This document shows positions 1 through 11,280 of a DNA stretch of 64,000 nucleotides, one piece after another (the stretch's first letter is position 1; the number at the start of each line of letters is the position of its first letter). The notes under the pieces were generated by a model, which was not told where the DNA came from, searched no databases, and worked only from the letters and a program-made list of their open reading frames with translations. The stretch is from contig JAWNGF010000008.1 of NCBI GenBank assembly GCA_037039685.1, positions 186,001-250,000 of the forward strand. The letters are read 5' to 3'. Source of the stretch: Ceratobasidium sp. AG-K. Taxonomy: Eukaryota > Basidiomycota > Agaricomycetes > Cantharellales > Ceratobasidiaceae. The position numbers and the translations under genes are program-made.

Positions 1-620
1 GGAATCTTACTTCACTCCGTTGTGGGTTCCATCTACTGTAGGCTCACCTACTGCTTTCCTCGTCTCGCGCTCGTGCTTGTGTTGCCGTGTCTCTCGCCCC
101 ACCCGCTTTCCCGGATTTGCCTTATACGGCTCCGCTCCACTCCCCGTCTGCTCCGTCACACCATAGTGCCATGCATCGAAACTATGTTGATTAGAAATAA
201 AATAATGAACGAATGAAAACGATGGGCTTTGCGGCCGGATGACGGGGCGGAATGGAGTAGCGGCGCCCGCCACCAGCCTGAATTGACGAGGGAGATATCA
301 AGGTTGGCATCTGTGACAGTCCTCCTAGTCGCATTGATCCATCACGTCGGATAACTTGCACCTCCTTCGATCGGTCCTTCTATGTCGTCCTACGCTGAGC
401 GACCGCCAAAGTAATGCAGCGGATGGCTCACCAGCAACTGGCGATACGAATGGGGAAGCAAACGCTCGCAGTAGCCACTTGGGGCACGATAATCCGCTCG
501 CACAGACAGTCCTTGTAAACATCCTTGCCCCATTGAAGAGCCCATGAACACCCGTAATAATCTCCGCAAGTAGCCACCGCGTCGCAGCCCCAGTGTACTA
601 AAAATACTCACAACTTGGCC
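1..620 (-). repeat. Duplicated block, partial copy 1
   Basis: This stretch resembles about 6380-6790 and, more weakly, 9470-9680: the same order of a C/T-rich segment, an AT-rich 'aataaaat' segment and a segment around 'gcggcgcccg'. It ends, on the minus strand, in the sequence that follows the stop codon of the Pro/Arg-rich genes in the other two copies. The coding part of that gene is absent here, so this is a 3' remnant. No gene of its own is supported. Confidence 0.6.
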
Positions 621-809
621 GGGAGGGTCGATCCTGTAACCTGCTTTTATTCAAGGAGATATCGGGCGAGTGACCTCCCTTCCTTGCTCCGCCGGAAGTC
701 GCTGATAGATAATCGTGCTGAACTATGACGGAGGCATTCATTCAAAGAAAATTTTGCACACTATTTAATTCATACACAAGGTCCCACAACCAGTGACTGA
801 CTCCATGGC

Positions 810-1720
810 CTAAGCTAGGATGGAAGCTGGAGCTACAATGAGAAACTCGCGACTGTTTGAGGCGGAGGATTTTGTCAAGTGAGATGCTTTCCACTTATTA
901 AACCGGCGTACGAAGGACCCAACCACCCTTAAGGCATGCCACTCTTTAGTAGTTGAATCCATACCAGCTGGTGTACACGAGAACTGGTAGGTTGCAATGC
1001 AATTATTAGCCAGCATTCGGATTGTTGAAAAATACTTACTCCCGGGAGATTTAGCTTGGACTTGGCTAGTTTATATGAACTCTCTACTTGTGAACCGTCC
1101 ACAGAATACTGCCAGCAGCTATATTTCCCCCTTTCGTTCCTTGGATGTTCGGTTAAAGTCGCGGCAGGATACAATCGGCGCAAGCAATCCCAGAATAGTC
1201 CAGTAAAGAAGAAGCAACTCCAGCGACTCGTGTGATATCGTGGATGCCGGGTAGATATGACGTGCGCCAATACGACTAATTGATACAGATACAGTGGGTC
1301 GTCAGAGGAGAACTCAAGTCGTGCGAGCAACCTGTGAGGATTCAGGTTGCAATCTTCCAATAAACGGTCTACATGCCCGTCACGGGAGATCCGGAAAGTA
1401 TCGGTCGCTTGCCCTCCTCTAACAAAAACACTAAGCTTCTGATGTATGTTCGTCAAGGTGGCTAGCTTGCTGAGCGGATTACGGTCAAGTACCAGGTAAT
1501 TCAATCGCGCCCCAGTGTTAGCTTCCTCATCGATTTGAATGAGAATAAATTCGTGCTCGGTTGAATTGGTTTGTTTGCCATACCAAACGGACTTTACGAC
1601 AAACGGCTCGGGAGGACCTTGAAGTGCGTAATTGGCGCGAAGCTCAACAAGTAAATGTTCTATCGAGTAGGTGTAGGGACCCAGGTGATCTGAGGTTTCG
1701 GACGCACTGGTCGAAGACAT
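810..1720 (-). CDS. Hypothetical protein, SxWYGK family copy 1
   Basis: I do not recognise a described family. The protein has a variable N-terminus from ATG 1720, then 'YTYSIEHL', 'KSVWYGKQTNSTEHEFILIQ', 'NYLVLDRNP', 'DTFRISRDGHVDRLLEDCNL' and 'SCFFFTGLFWDCLRRLYP'. A GTAAGT donor at 1039 and a CAG acceptor at 984 define a 56-nt intron that is also present in copy 3. Exon 2 (983-810) adds 58 codons including the stop, with 'EWHALRVVGSFVRRFNKWKAS'. The spliced product is about 284 aa. No signal peptide or membrane segment is evident. It is one of seven copies on the same strand. A fixed His ('HEF') before a partly conserved Cys recalls permuted papain-like folds such as LRAT or PPPDE; that is speculation. 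Confidence 0.6.
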
Positions 1721-2409
1721 ATTATCCCCCAACTAGAAAGATAGGTAAAATCAAGTTTAATGAGTGCTTCGAGAACGTACGCCAATAGCTCTGCGTGTTT
1801 GAAGGTAGAAGAGGAAGGGTGGGATACCCAACTCACGTGCTAATACGTCTCGGATAAAGGTGTCCGGGCCGCGGTACAGGCGCCTATCGCTATTCAGATG
1901 GACCTACGTTATCCTCTGCTATGGGAACCAAGTGGTGGGTGGTAGTAATGTTATGCAGCCTTCCTTGGAGATACCGTCCTGTGCCACTTGGCGCACTCGA
2001 AGCTCTGCATTGTCCTCCACCAAGTCATTCTCACTTTCGTTGCTTCGGAGCCGAATACCAGTGAACCACGTGTTGTCGGCCACAGGGAGCTTGGGATTGA
2101 AATGACACCGTGGGGCCGACTGCGATGATAAACGAACAACCTATTCGCTTGCGCAATTGGTCTATTTTATAACTTTTGATATCTGAGATAGAATAGCAGA
2201 TGTATGCTGATTTGTGAGTGTCTGCGCAAGCATTGAAATTTGGGTACGTTTATTCCCCCCCCCCCCGATTTAGGGTCATTTGATTTCTTGGTGTTCTACC
2301 CAACTCGTACTTTTCGACTAAAGGTCCTCTACTCTACAGACACTACCTCCCGCTTCGGTTCTACCCTCCACGTTTCTAAAACCATCCTGCATATACCCAC
2401 TGGCACGAT

Positions 2410-2512
2410 GGGCCCTAAAACTCCGTAAAATACGGAGTTTGATCCCAATCCTTGGCAAAACACGGAGGTAACCTCCGCATAAACCTCCGTATTTTACGGA
2501 GATTTGGGGTCC
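2410..2512. mobile_element. Short foldback/MITE-like insertion
   Basis: The two ends are imperfect inverted repeats of about 34 nt (2410-2443 and 2479-2512). Each contains its own small palindrome: CTCCGTA-AAA-TACGGAG on the left and CTCCGTA-TTT-TACGGAG on the right. The interior is about 35 nt and cannot encode anything. The equivalent place in the duplicate block (about 13390-13430) lacks the whole insertion, together with some flanking bases. A clear target-site duplication was not found. Confidence 0.6.
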
Positions 2513-3017
2513 ACGGTGTGGGTTTCTCGGCCTGTTTATATATACCGCACAAACATCATGATCACTCTTTCGTTGATCTCGCCCCCTATCGGGCAGAGAC
2601 CAAGCGTGCCAGATGTTTCATGGGTGGCTTCTGATACGAGATGCGCGTGAGCTTATGTTCACTTCGGAACTCACAAACATGTTCCCCACGAGCAAAAGCT
2701 ATTAATTTAGATTGTATTCTCGCATTATATGGTCGATAAAATAATTAGGAAAGAACAGAACAAACATGAGAAACATTAGTTTCCCGTATACAGCCGAAGC
2801 ATATGAGGTACATTGGTAGCATGGAATACAATAGCATGGGGTAAGGAAGGCATGCAAGGTTGGCAGCAGAAATGCCGCAACGTACATATTGTAGTGCATA
2901 AATAAATAACGACCATTACGCAAATACAAGATATTAACATGACCACATATAACGCGATTGCGTTCAGAATCGGCGAAGCTTGATCGAGATATTGAGCCAA
3001 ACGGAGGGGGCCAACCC

Positions 3018-4017
3018 CTAAGAGTCGCTTGATGGAATTAATGGAAATGGGACCGTCGCTGACGGCTTCCCGGATCGTGGGGGGTGTTCCCTTTGAGATG
3101 GTTTCATCAAGCGCGAATCAGCCCGGGACGTAGTTCTTGACCGCACGTCCTGCTGGGACGGTTGCCCTGATGGTGGTGGACCTCCTCCCTCGATCGCCGG
3201 AGGCTCCCGTGGGGTCTGGGGTCCCGCTGATATGGGACTGGGCTCCTGAGTGGCGCGAGATTCTAACCTGGATCGAGACTGGGCCACATGAGGCTGGGAC
3301 CTCAAGGGGGGTTTCTCCCCCTGTAACTCAGCTGCCTGCGTTGACCGGGTTGACTTGTCCACAATTGAGAGTCCCGGAGCAGAGTTCTGGGGGGGAGCGA
3401 TGGTTACATTACCTTTCTACCGGGCAAGTCCAACATTAGAGGACGTTATGAAAGAGTTGATAGCGGCTTACAGAACAAGGAACGCAGCCCCCTCGTAACC
3501 TTGCCGCCTCCCATAACTCTTCTTGGATTTGCGCCTGTTCCAGAGCCGCAAGTTTCATCTCACGGAGGTGTGCGGCAGGATCCCCCCTCTCGTTAAAGTT
3601 GAGAGCCTGGCTGGTCGGCGTTGGCTGTGGTGTCGGCAAATTTGGTACCCGAGGCGGCGACCCGTCACTTCCCTCACTATCTTGCACGTCTTCCAGACCC
3701 ATGGCGATATTCTGTGTATCCCCAGAGTGACCGTGACTCGAAGACCGTTTACCGAAGAATCGGCGCTATAGGTTTATTCACCGAAGTCAGCAAGGGTGTT
3801 AGCAGGGATACGAGCACGAGAAACTCACGACACATGATAGCGAGTCGCGCCATTTCTTCGACTCCTTCTTTTGCGGTTTTGGGAGGGGAGAGGCGTCTTT
3901 TTTTGTCTTCCCAATGAGCCCCATTGACGTGTCTGTGCCCTCCAAAGGCTCCAAATGAGATTGCTTTTTCCGCACCAACCAGGGGGCGGCTCTCCGAATA
4001 ATCGACTCGGTTCCCAT
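3018..4017 (-). CDS. Ser/Pro-rich protein of unknown function, copy A
   Basis: Three exons are suggested by comparison with the copies at 13.8-14.9 kb and 27.6-28.8 kb. Exon 1 starts at ATG 4017 ('MGTESIIRRAAPWLVRKK') and ends in '(L)AIMC' before a GTGAGT donor near 3830. Exon 2 (about 3780-3450) holds 'SPPRVPNLPTPQPTP' and a charged, probably helical stretch 'REMKLAALEQAQIQEELWEA' followed by 'RLRGGCVPCS'. Exon 3 ends at 3018 and is rich in Ser, Arg, Pro and Gln, so likely disordered. Exon 1 seems to need a one-base frame change near an A-rich run around 3900 to keep the conserved 'KTAKEG' frame. This copy may therefore be decaying. Function is unknown. Confidence 0.45.
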
Positions 4018-6350
4018 TCCTGTGTTGTTCGCGCAGCGAGTGGACTGGAGTGGTTGGATGTGCAGTAAGTTATATGAGTTCAAGCCCGGGGGACTAGATG
4101 CTGAGATGAACACATAGTGTTCGAACGCGACTTTATATCTTCCGACGGAAGTAAGGCGGTGATCATCGCGTAACGCACTTCATTTGACTATAGTGAGACC
4201 TGCGTCACTGTGGTTTCCTAAAACGGAAGACAAAGGCTCAATATTACCCTTCGATTCGAACATGGTCGACCACAGCCACGAAGAACGGCTCTGCCCATAA
4301 TTGAATGGTAAAAAAAGTAAATAGCTCATGAGATGACTCGCAATGATCTCGGTAAACACAACACACTCATATTCCGATGGAGCGACGAGATATAATCGAG
4401 TTGCCGGCCGCATGCAAAATCCCATCCAAGCCTCGGTCCTTCCAGGAATGTTTATTGGGCACAAAGCCGCCCTCGAATGTTTGATCACCCACCCGGATAT
4501 CTAGGAAAGGCATAAATCCATATGGCCGGCCAGGGCATCGGGTCGACCGGCGGTAACACTGGTGACGAGCAATCTTTTCCTTGGATTACGGGCAGTGCTG
4601 GAGATGCTCGATCTGATCAGTGCCGAGGCAGACATCGTCGGCCAACGGCATGCCCCCTTGTTTTCTAGGCCCTATTGAGATTGGGGCCTTGCAAGCGCTC
4701 AGCCGGATGACAGGGAACCCAAGGCAGTGTCTCGGATCGAAGCCACGCTGTGCTTATCTTGCTCGGTTCCTTGTACTTCTTCCTAGGATCTTCGCAAGTG
4801 TCGATTTTTGTGGTTAGCCCGGCGTATTCGTTGGAGCTCGATGACGCGTTCATTGGTTGGAGTACCGGGGGAGGATATCCCGGTGAACAGTGGCATGACC
4901 TACCTATCTACTAGCCATAGCCAGTGAGTTCAAACGGTTTCAGTTGAAATCAAAGTGACTCACGCGACAATTGTATCGCTCCACTGGTGTGAAGATCCAG
5001 TTTCATTCCTATTGGGGCAATCGCCAGGTAACAAGCTGACTGAGTCAAGCGATATTGGAAGATGGGCGCGCGCCTCCGTAGCAGTCCGTGGTAATGATCC
5101 TGGGGAAACGATACATTATCATTGCTGGATAATCATGAGCTTCGTGATAATTATCTACTATGCATCGCCGAAGACCGACTGCATAAGTATATTCGTCAAA
5201 TGCTGGACGCGGCGGAGTGGATGGTAGAGAAGGTGAATCCATCGACGACAGAAACGCGGTCACATGACGCCGCAGGGTCCATCCCTGTGTAATATCCTCT
5301 CCCGCGGCATCGTTGATACCAGATTAGGTCCAGCTTTGATAATAAAGACAACCTATGTATTAAGTATCTAATGCATCGTCTTGTTATGACTGTAGTGAGA
5401 CTGCGGTGCTTATTGCGAGAGGCGCCCTGGTAGGTTTGGCTTCATCGCCACCGAGTTCCTGGATGGGCGCGTGACGAATCGCGCTTTTGATGATCGATCG
5501 GGGTTTCCCTCATTGTGTCCGGCACCGAAGGTCCCGGCACTTTGAGTTCAGTGCATCGGGTTGGCGAATGATTTGCTAATTGCAGTTGTGAGAATACTTG
5601 ATGTATGTGATGTATATACTTCCATTCTTTTCCTAACTCACTCGGTGTCCCCACCGGACCTCCACGCTGATTATTACAGGGTTGTAGGCTATTTCGACCA
5701 GCAAAGGAGCGAGGCTAAATGTTGAACGACATCTATGGCGACACCGTGCGCAGCTTGGTACCTCGGTAACGGTCCTTGGCATACGCGGTTGGTGAGTAAT
5801 GGCTATCGGTCATGCCTTTCGATAATCCACCGAATAATGATGAGAGCATTCGATGACACGACGATACAACTTCAACTTGCGCGTTTGTCATGAGAATTAG
5901 ATTCGCAGTCGTTATCTACAAAAGTTCCGGGACACGCAACCGCGTCGCAGCCGATGGGAACACTCGGCGGCGTTGGGCCCTGGCGCTAAGTCTTGACGAG
6001 GCTAGGGCGGGTCGATGGCCAATACCACACTATTGCCAGCGTCAACGATGATTTCCGAGTTGGGTTGCATATATTTGTATATTTGTGGGAAGTTCTCCGG
6101 ATGGTGGCGGTGTTGTACGGTCGTACTCTACAACAGTCACTCCAATCACAATCGCGTTGGTGCTCCAGCGAAGCCGCTGACTCCATATTGGTGATATCGA
6201 GTTGCTGGGGACGCTGGCCAGATGTGGTCGGGTGGAATTGCAATGGTCGTCTTCCGTGTCCTTGGGAAAGACAGGGCGAGGTATGGGCCTGCCAATCCGG
6301 GTGAGCGGAATACGAAATGGTATCGGCAATAGAGCACGCAGACGAACATT
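4018..6350. other. No confident gene; conserved duplicate sequence to about 5450
   Basis: Between 4018 and about 5450 the sequence is recognisably the same as 14910-16250. Minus-strand peptides such as 'WPAIWIYAFPRYPG' (near 4520) and 'NASSSSNEYAGLTTKIDTCE' (near 4850) recur in the duplicate, the first as 'WPTIWIYAFPRYPGDFVPN' before a GTATGT donor near 15290. This could be the remains of a further minus-strand gene, but indels break the frame in one or both copies and I could not assemble a product. From 5450 to 6350 I see nothing I can support. Confidence 0.4.
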
Positions 6351-6589
6351 AGCTCTCCTCCTGCCCCTAGCTGTTGAGGGCCCTGCCTCGCTCTGCCGCC
6401 TCGCGCGCGTGCTGTTGTGTCTCTCGCCTCGACCTCTCTCGCCCTGTCCGTTTTCCCAGCTTCGCTTTTACGCCACCCCCTTTCCCCCTGGTCGCACTAT
6501 AGGGCCATGCCTCGAAATGACCTTGAATAAAATTAAAGTTAAATAAATAAATAGAACGATAGGCTAGGCGGCTGGACAAAGGCACGGAA

Positions 6590-7600
6590 TGGGGTAGCGG
6601 CGCCCCGCCAGCAGTCCGCATTGACGAGGGAGATACCAAGGTGGGCATCCATGACAATCCCCCAGTCGCGTTGATTATCACGTCGAATAACTTGCCCCCC
6701 TCAACTGGCCCTTCTACATTATCTCGCATTGAGCGACCGCCAAAGTAACGAAGCAAAAGACTCACCAACAACAGTCTACCTCGCGACCCCTTTCACCTTT
6801 GTGGGTTTGAGGTGCGCCCGGGCCAATATTACACTAAACGGAGTTGGGTACACGTGCCGCCGAGGATGGCGAACGCGCTTTCCCGTTTGGTCGCTCCGTA
6901 CCTCGTCCGTCTCGACGCCTTCGGACTGCGCGATCGCCCGCCTGACGCCAAGGGACGCAACAGCAGCGCCGCGCTGTGTTTTCGCAAAGCGTGCTTTCAG
7001 CGCTTTACGTGCGAGCGGCTCAGGCGGTAAGCGTCCTCGCCGTTGGCGAATAATCCGGGTTTCTGTGGGTTTCCAGTACGGAGCGAGCGGCGACGGCCGG
7101 CGAGTATGTGTCAATGGAGCGTTCGGGGTGAAAACTGTCCTCGCCACCAGTTGTTTCGGTGGAGGCATAGACGAGGTTGATGTAGAGGGAGGCGCTGACG
7201 TGCTCCAATGGTCCGTGCACGACTCGTCGTCGTTCGGAAACAGCAGGCTGTGACTGTCGGGTTGGCGCTCTTTGAGACAAGGGAGGGTTGGAGTCGGAGG
7301 ACGCAAGGTGGACCCTACGATTGGCGTGGGCGTTTCGCACCAGGACCGTTGTGCGCGGCTGCGAGTGTGTGGTGGAGTGGACTGCGCCCGGGGATCGGTA
7401 AACAAGAGCCGTGGAGGACAAGGAACGTAGTGGTCTCGACCAACTCACATTTCGCCCGATGCGGTGCGTAATATCACGTCAACGTCAGCTTTATGTAATC
7501 GTGATTCTTGCTGGCTGGCGATCGTCGCATACAAGCTCATATTAATTTAAGGCAACAAATATAGTAATGGCCAAAAATCTTCGTAGACTGCATGAACGCA
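6590..7600. repeat. Duplicated block B (partner 9470-10480)
   Basis: The block matches 9470-10480 in the same orientation with an offset of about 2.88 kb. It includes the whole Pro/Arg-rich coding region, its upstream conserved acceptor ('gggcgcag' on the minus strand) and the segment 'cgtcagctttatgtaa' through 'cttcgtagac'. Sequence to its left (6380-6590) also matches 22-240. Confidence 0.7.
6776..7405 (-). CDS. Pro/Arg-rich hypothetical protein, copy 1
   Basis: The minus-strand reading frame is open for about 209 codons. Its C-terminal half is conserved as protein in the copy at 9668-10240: 'RRPSPLAPYWKPTE', 'RQRRGRLPPEPLARKALKA', 'RGAAVASLGVRRA' and a terminal 'GVAR' or 'GIAR' before TAG. 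A likely upstream exon is separated by an intron ending in 'cgggcgcag' at about 7380, which is also conserved, so the true start is upstream of the part given. Composition is rich in Pro, Arg, Ser and Thr with no obvious domain. A basic, disordered nuclear or nucleic-acid-binding protein is possible but unsupported. Confidence 0.45.
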   Translation of the reverse strand: MFTDPRAQSTPPHTRSRAQRSWCETPTPIVGSTLRPPTPTLPCLKERQPDSHSLLFPNDDESCTDHWSTSAPPSTSTSSMPPPKQLVARTVFTPNAPLTHTRRPSPLAPYWKPTETRIIRQRRGRLPPEPLARKALKARFAKTQRGAAVASLGVRRAIAQSEGVETDEVRSDQTGKRVRHPRRHVYPTPFSVILARAHLKPTKVKGVAR

Positions 7601-7606
7601 CCACCT

Positions 7607-7870
7607 CAACTTCCGATCCACAACTTCTCGTTCTCACAGAAGGCAGATTTCACAGTCACCCTGGCCACTGATCGCGGTGTTTTCCATCCTACTTAACTCT
7701 TGAACTCTTGCGGTACCCCGACGGTACACATAGCTACCTATGCCTGCGAAGTCTCCGATGAGGCCCACGGCGCCAAGTACGAGCTTCGAGTATCGAATAA
7801 TCCAGGAAACAGCGGTCCGCTTTCGGACACCGACTGATCATCCTCGCTTTCGCTGTCCCATTCTAAAGTC
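7607..7870 (+). pseudogene. Degenerate plus-strand reading frame, copy 1
   Basis: Conserved coding-like fragments occur here and at about 10980-11280 and 18295-18550. The clearest is the C-terminal peptide 'ATYACEVSDEAHGAKYELRV' ending at the TGA near 7837. The equivalent near 18440-18533 reads 'ATYACKASDEA*GAEYELP' with an internal stop, and near 11190 the fragment 'EAEYKLRLLDPEESKSS' remains. An upstream part ('ADFTVTLATDRG') also aligns but ends in a stop codon. I do not recognise the parent gene. Confidence 0.45.
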
Positions 7871-8240
7871 TAGCCCCCGCAGTAAGTAAACCGGCTTGAG
7901 ACATGGGTACAACTCTCATTTCTACCATGCCCCCCAGTAGCTGGACCAATAAATTGAGCCGCCGACTTACAGGCGTTTGGAGATTGGGTTGTTCCACTCG
8001 GGCTACTGCCGACAAGGTAACTCCCCGTTCACTCCTAGCAAGGCGCGCCCTAAGCAATTCTTCTAACTGTTTTTTTTTTTTTTTTGGCCTACGGTAGAGG
8101 TATTAGTTCGTTTATTGGAGACTTTAGAGGCATTACTGAACTCACCGCTTCTCGACGCAATGCAGCTGGCAGTATCTCCTCCAAAATCTGTTGGCATGCA
8201 TCCTTGGTTGCCCCAAATTTGAGAGGATCTCATAACTCAC

Positions 8241-8978
8241 TTCACGGTGGCGATCAATCTTCAACTTGGCCCGCAATATCTCCTCTACTACTTTGTTGCA
8301 CACGTCCTTCATTTGTGACTTCTGGGTGGTATGACGGAGTCAGCCATATTTCCCTCGCTCTTTCGCCATGGGTTTGTTGCGAGAGGCAGTAGGGTATAGC
8401 TGGCACAAGCTATCCCAGATAAGCCCAGCAAACATGAATCCATTCGGGCCAATGGCTTGATAGTTCGCGTACTGAGAAGAGACGACGTCCGCCAGCGTGA
8501 CTAGTTCATACAAGTGCAATGGACAATCGGAGCGAAACTGAAGGTGTTCAAAGAGCCGGTAAGGGTAAAGATTGCAATCACTTAGCAATCAGTTCACGTC
8601 CCCGTCGTATGAGACCCTGAAAGTGTCGGCTGCTTGCCCTCCTTGAAATAAAGGAAAGTGCACGAATGCCTTTCCGATTCTCTTGGGCTTGTTGTAGACG
8701 TTACGGTCAAGTAGCAGGTAGTTTGTGAGTCCACTTTCGCCCTCTTCTTTGGCAAATGCATCCTCAACTTGAATCAGGGTGAACTCATGCTCCGTCGAGT
8801 CGGCCTGCCTGCCATACCAAGCAGATTTCACGATGATAAACCCCATACCAGCCTCGGGACGATGCGAATCGACGAGCGTGATATATAGCTGTTCTGTTGA
8901 GTGGCTATAGTATCTCCCAAATCCGCGAGACGCCGACGACGAGCCGTCGAATCCTGGGGAAAATAAAATCGACTTCAT
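8241..8978 (-). pseudogene. SxWYGK family copy 2, two nonsense mutations
   Basis: From ATG 8978 the frame reads through 'KSAWYGRQADSTEHEFTLIQ', 'NYLLLDRNV' and 'DTFRVSYDGDVN'. It then meets TGA at 8591-8589, where paralogues have Arg ('VDRLLEDCNL'). The frame resumes directly with 'LLSDCNLYPYRLFEHLQF' and 'FMFAGLIWDSL'. A second TGA near 8340 replaces Trp of 'KYGWF'. Both can arise by single C-to-T or G-to-A changes (CGA to TGA, TGG to TGA). The exon ends at a conserved-looking GTGAGT donor at 8240. The Cys of the 'NCxxF' position is missing ('NGFMF'). Confidence 0.75.
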
Positions 8979-9469
8979 AATGGGGGGAGACCTTGGCGAG
9001 CAAGGTGATCCTCGGGAGATATCGAACTTGGAAACTTTGATATTAGCGTCGCTCGCATTCTTACCTGACTGAGATGCGGGGCTCGTTGAACAAAACATTA
9101 ATGTATAGGAGATATCGATTGTATTATTGATGACCACTACGTACAACAGGCATGCGCATTCGTAGGTGGATGGCAGGTGTATTTGCACAGAATCCAGGTG
9201 AGCGCATTCCGGAATTGCGGAGCGTATCCTTTTGAGCGGCGAATCGGTTGGGAGTTCCAGGGTGCGTCAGCCCTCGTACGAGTGAGACGCTGCCGAGAGT
9301 CACAGAATCGTGGACCACCGGTAACACTGACACAAGTGACCAGGGGTGTGAAATCCTGTGCTGATCCCACCAAGTAGTGTTGTCCTCGGTCGCAAGACCA
9401 GGACCAACTCTCCCCTGAGCCTGGTCTGCGTGTTCCACGACTCAACGTTACACTCGAGGTTCGTGATCA

Positions 9470-10480
9470 AGTAAACGATGGGATAGCGGCGTCCGTCAGC
9501 AATCTGCATTGGCGAGTGGGATATCAAGATTGGTACCCGTGGTAAACCTCCAGGTCGCGCTGATCCATCACGTCGGGTAACTTGCACCTCCCCCAATTGG
9601 TCCCTCTATATCGTTCCACGCTTAGCGACCGCCAAAGTAATGCAAAAGAAGGCTCACCAGCAAAAGTCTACCTCGCAATCCCTCCCACCTTCGTGGGTCT
9701 AGAGTGTACCTGGGGCCGTAGCCTAGCGAGGAAGTGTGGATAGACGCGTCGGGGAGGAGGGTTGCGTTTTCCTGTTTGATTGCTCTGTACTCTGTCCACC
9801 GCCTCGACGCCTTCGGCCTGCGCAACCGCCCGCCTGGCGCCAAGAGAGGCAACAGCAGCGCCGCGCGGTGTTTTCGCAAAGTGTGCCTTCAGCGCTTTGC
9901 GTGCAAGTGGTTCAGGCGGTAAACGCCCTCGTCGTTGGCGAGAGACATGGTATTCCGTGGGTTTCCAGTACGGAGCGAGTGGTGACGGTCGGCGACTTCG
10001 TGTAGCAGGAGGAGCGTTCGAGGTGGATACCGTCCTCGCAACCAGTCGATTTTGTCTAGGCGCAGACGACGACGATGAAGAGGGAAGCGCTGACATGCCC
10101 CGCTGGTCCGTACACGACTCGTCGGTCGGAAAAGGCATGGTCGTCACTGTCAGGTTGACGCTCTTCGAGGCAAGGAGGGGTTGCGGTTCGGGGGACATGA
10201 GGACCATACGACTGTTGTGGGCGTTGCGCGTCTGGACCACTGTGTGCGGTTGCGAGTGTGATGTGACGAGATGGGCTGCGCCCCGAACTTAGTCAACAAA
10301 AGCGGTGGAGGACAAGGGACGTCGTGGTCAGGACAAACCCACATGGCGCCTCGAGACCCGTCATACGTCGTCAGCTTTATGTAAGCTTGATCATTGCCAA
10401 CTAGCGACCATCGCATGTAACCTAAATTGAAGGGAACAAACACAGTGATGGACATAAGTCTTCGTAGACCGCAGTGACTA
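9470..10480. repeat. Duplicated block C (partner 6590-7600)
   Basis: Same-orientation copy of the 6590-7600 block, carrying the second Pro/Arg-rich gene and the same flanking segments on both sides. The left edge (about 9477-9680) is also shared with the start of the window (about 240-440). Confidence 0.7.
9668..10240 (-). CDS. Pro/Arg-rich hypothetical protein, copy 2
   Basis: About 190 codons on the minus strand, homologous to 6776-7405. The shared parts run from 'DESCTDQ' through 'LVARTVSTSNAP', 'SPLAPYWKPTE', 'RQRRGRLPPEPLARKALKA' and 'TPRGAAVASLGARRA' to the end 'GIAR'. The protein frame is kept across a diverged nucleotide background, which argues it was coding until recently. The N-terminal 30 residues do not align in this frame, so an indel or a different first exon is likely. 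The shared 'ggggcgcag' acceptor lies at about 10285. Function is unknown. Confidence 0.45.
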   Translation of the reverse strand: MVQTRNAHNSRMVLMSPEPQPLLASKSVNLTVTTMPFPTDESCTDQRGMSALPSSSSSSAPRQNRLVARTVSTSNAPPATRSRRPSPLAPYWKPTEYHVSRQRRGRLPPEPLARKALKAHFAKTPRGAAVASLGARRAVAQAEGVEAVDRVQSNQTGKRNPPPRRVYPHFLARLRPQVHSRPTKVGGIAR

Positions 10481-10979
10481 TCGTTATGTGCTGCATCGTA
10501 CAAAATGCTTTATCAGGCTGTAGCCCAGCTTATATGTTTGTTGTCGGCCTGATCACCAAAAAAAAAAGTCACCATACTCGAGAACAGGCATGGCGACGCA
10601 CACATGACACGCTGAAATACTATACAGTCCGAGCGCCGTCACCCCAGCGCAGCACTTATCCATCGATGGTTAGCTATCATATATATCGTGATTGATGCTA
10701 TCACGACGTCGACGCTTCTGGCCTTTGAATAACTTTCGTGTTCTTGTTTTACGCTTCGGTGGCGCGACTTGCTGATCAACCAACCTTTGTTGTGCGATCG
10801 TCGGGACCATCTGTGCCAGACTTGGAGTGGTCTAGACCGGCGAAATGATATTTACGGGCTACTTTATCCATGGTGGGCGATGGTTGATGACTGTATGCGC
10901 TCATTCCTTTTTGAAATACTCGGGAAACTCAAGCTGGTGTTCCCGAAGTAACCTTATCCGTTCCCCCTGCATATAAAAA

Positions 10980-11280
10980 CCACGTCCACTCAGCATACAA
11001 ACCCCTAAACTGCTACGTCCGCTCCTACCGCAAGCGCCTCTCTATCCGTGTTATTGTTGCTGCACCCATTGCAGCCCATGATCCATAACTCGCCCGTCCG
11101 AACGTTTCCTCTTGTCGTACGAGTTCATAGATGTACTGGCCCATATCTATCATACCTCGCATCAGAACCACGAGGCCGAGTACAAGCTACGCCTGTTGGA
11201 TCCTGAAGAGAGTAAGAGCTCGAAATCAGATGTCATTTCATTGTCCTCTCTTTCGTTATGCCAGTCTGTAGACTAAGCTT
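10980..11280 (+). pseudogene. Degenerate plus-strand reading frame, copy 2
   Basis: Second relic of the reading frame seen at 7607-7870 and 18295-18550. Only the 3' part aligns convincingly ('HQNHEAEYKLRLLDPEESKS', stop near 11274). Upstream sequence is scrambled by indels. Confidence 0.35.

Larger units (their letters stand above)
640..5450. repeat. Segmental duplication, block A (partner 11670-16250)
   Basis: The block can be followed by eye into 11670-16250 in the same order and orientation, with an offset drifting from about 11.03 kb to about 10.8 kb because of indels. It carries one SxWYGK-family gene (810-1720), a foldback insertion (2410-2512), a Ser/Pro-rich gene (3018-4017) and conserved but unassigned sequence up to about 5450. 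Divergence is substantial, with many substitutions and indels, so the duplication is old. Confidence 0.8.

Noticed and set aside
6729..7253. Plus-strand open frame of 174 codons, and the similar one at 9780-10292
   Set aside because: Both are antisense to the Pro/Arg-rich genes. The duplicates conserve the minus-strand protein better, and the plus frames look like shadows.
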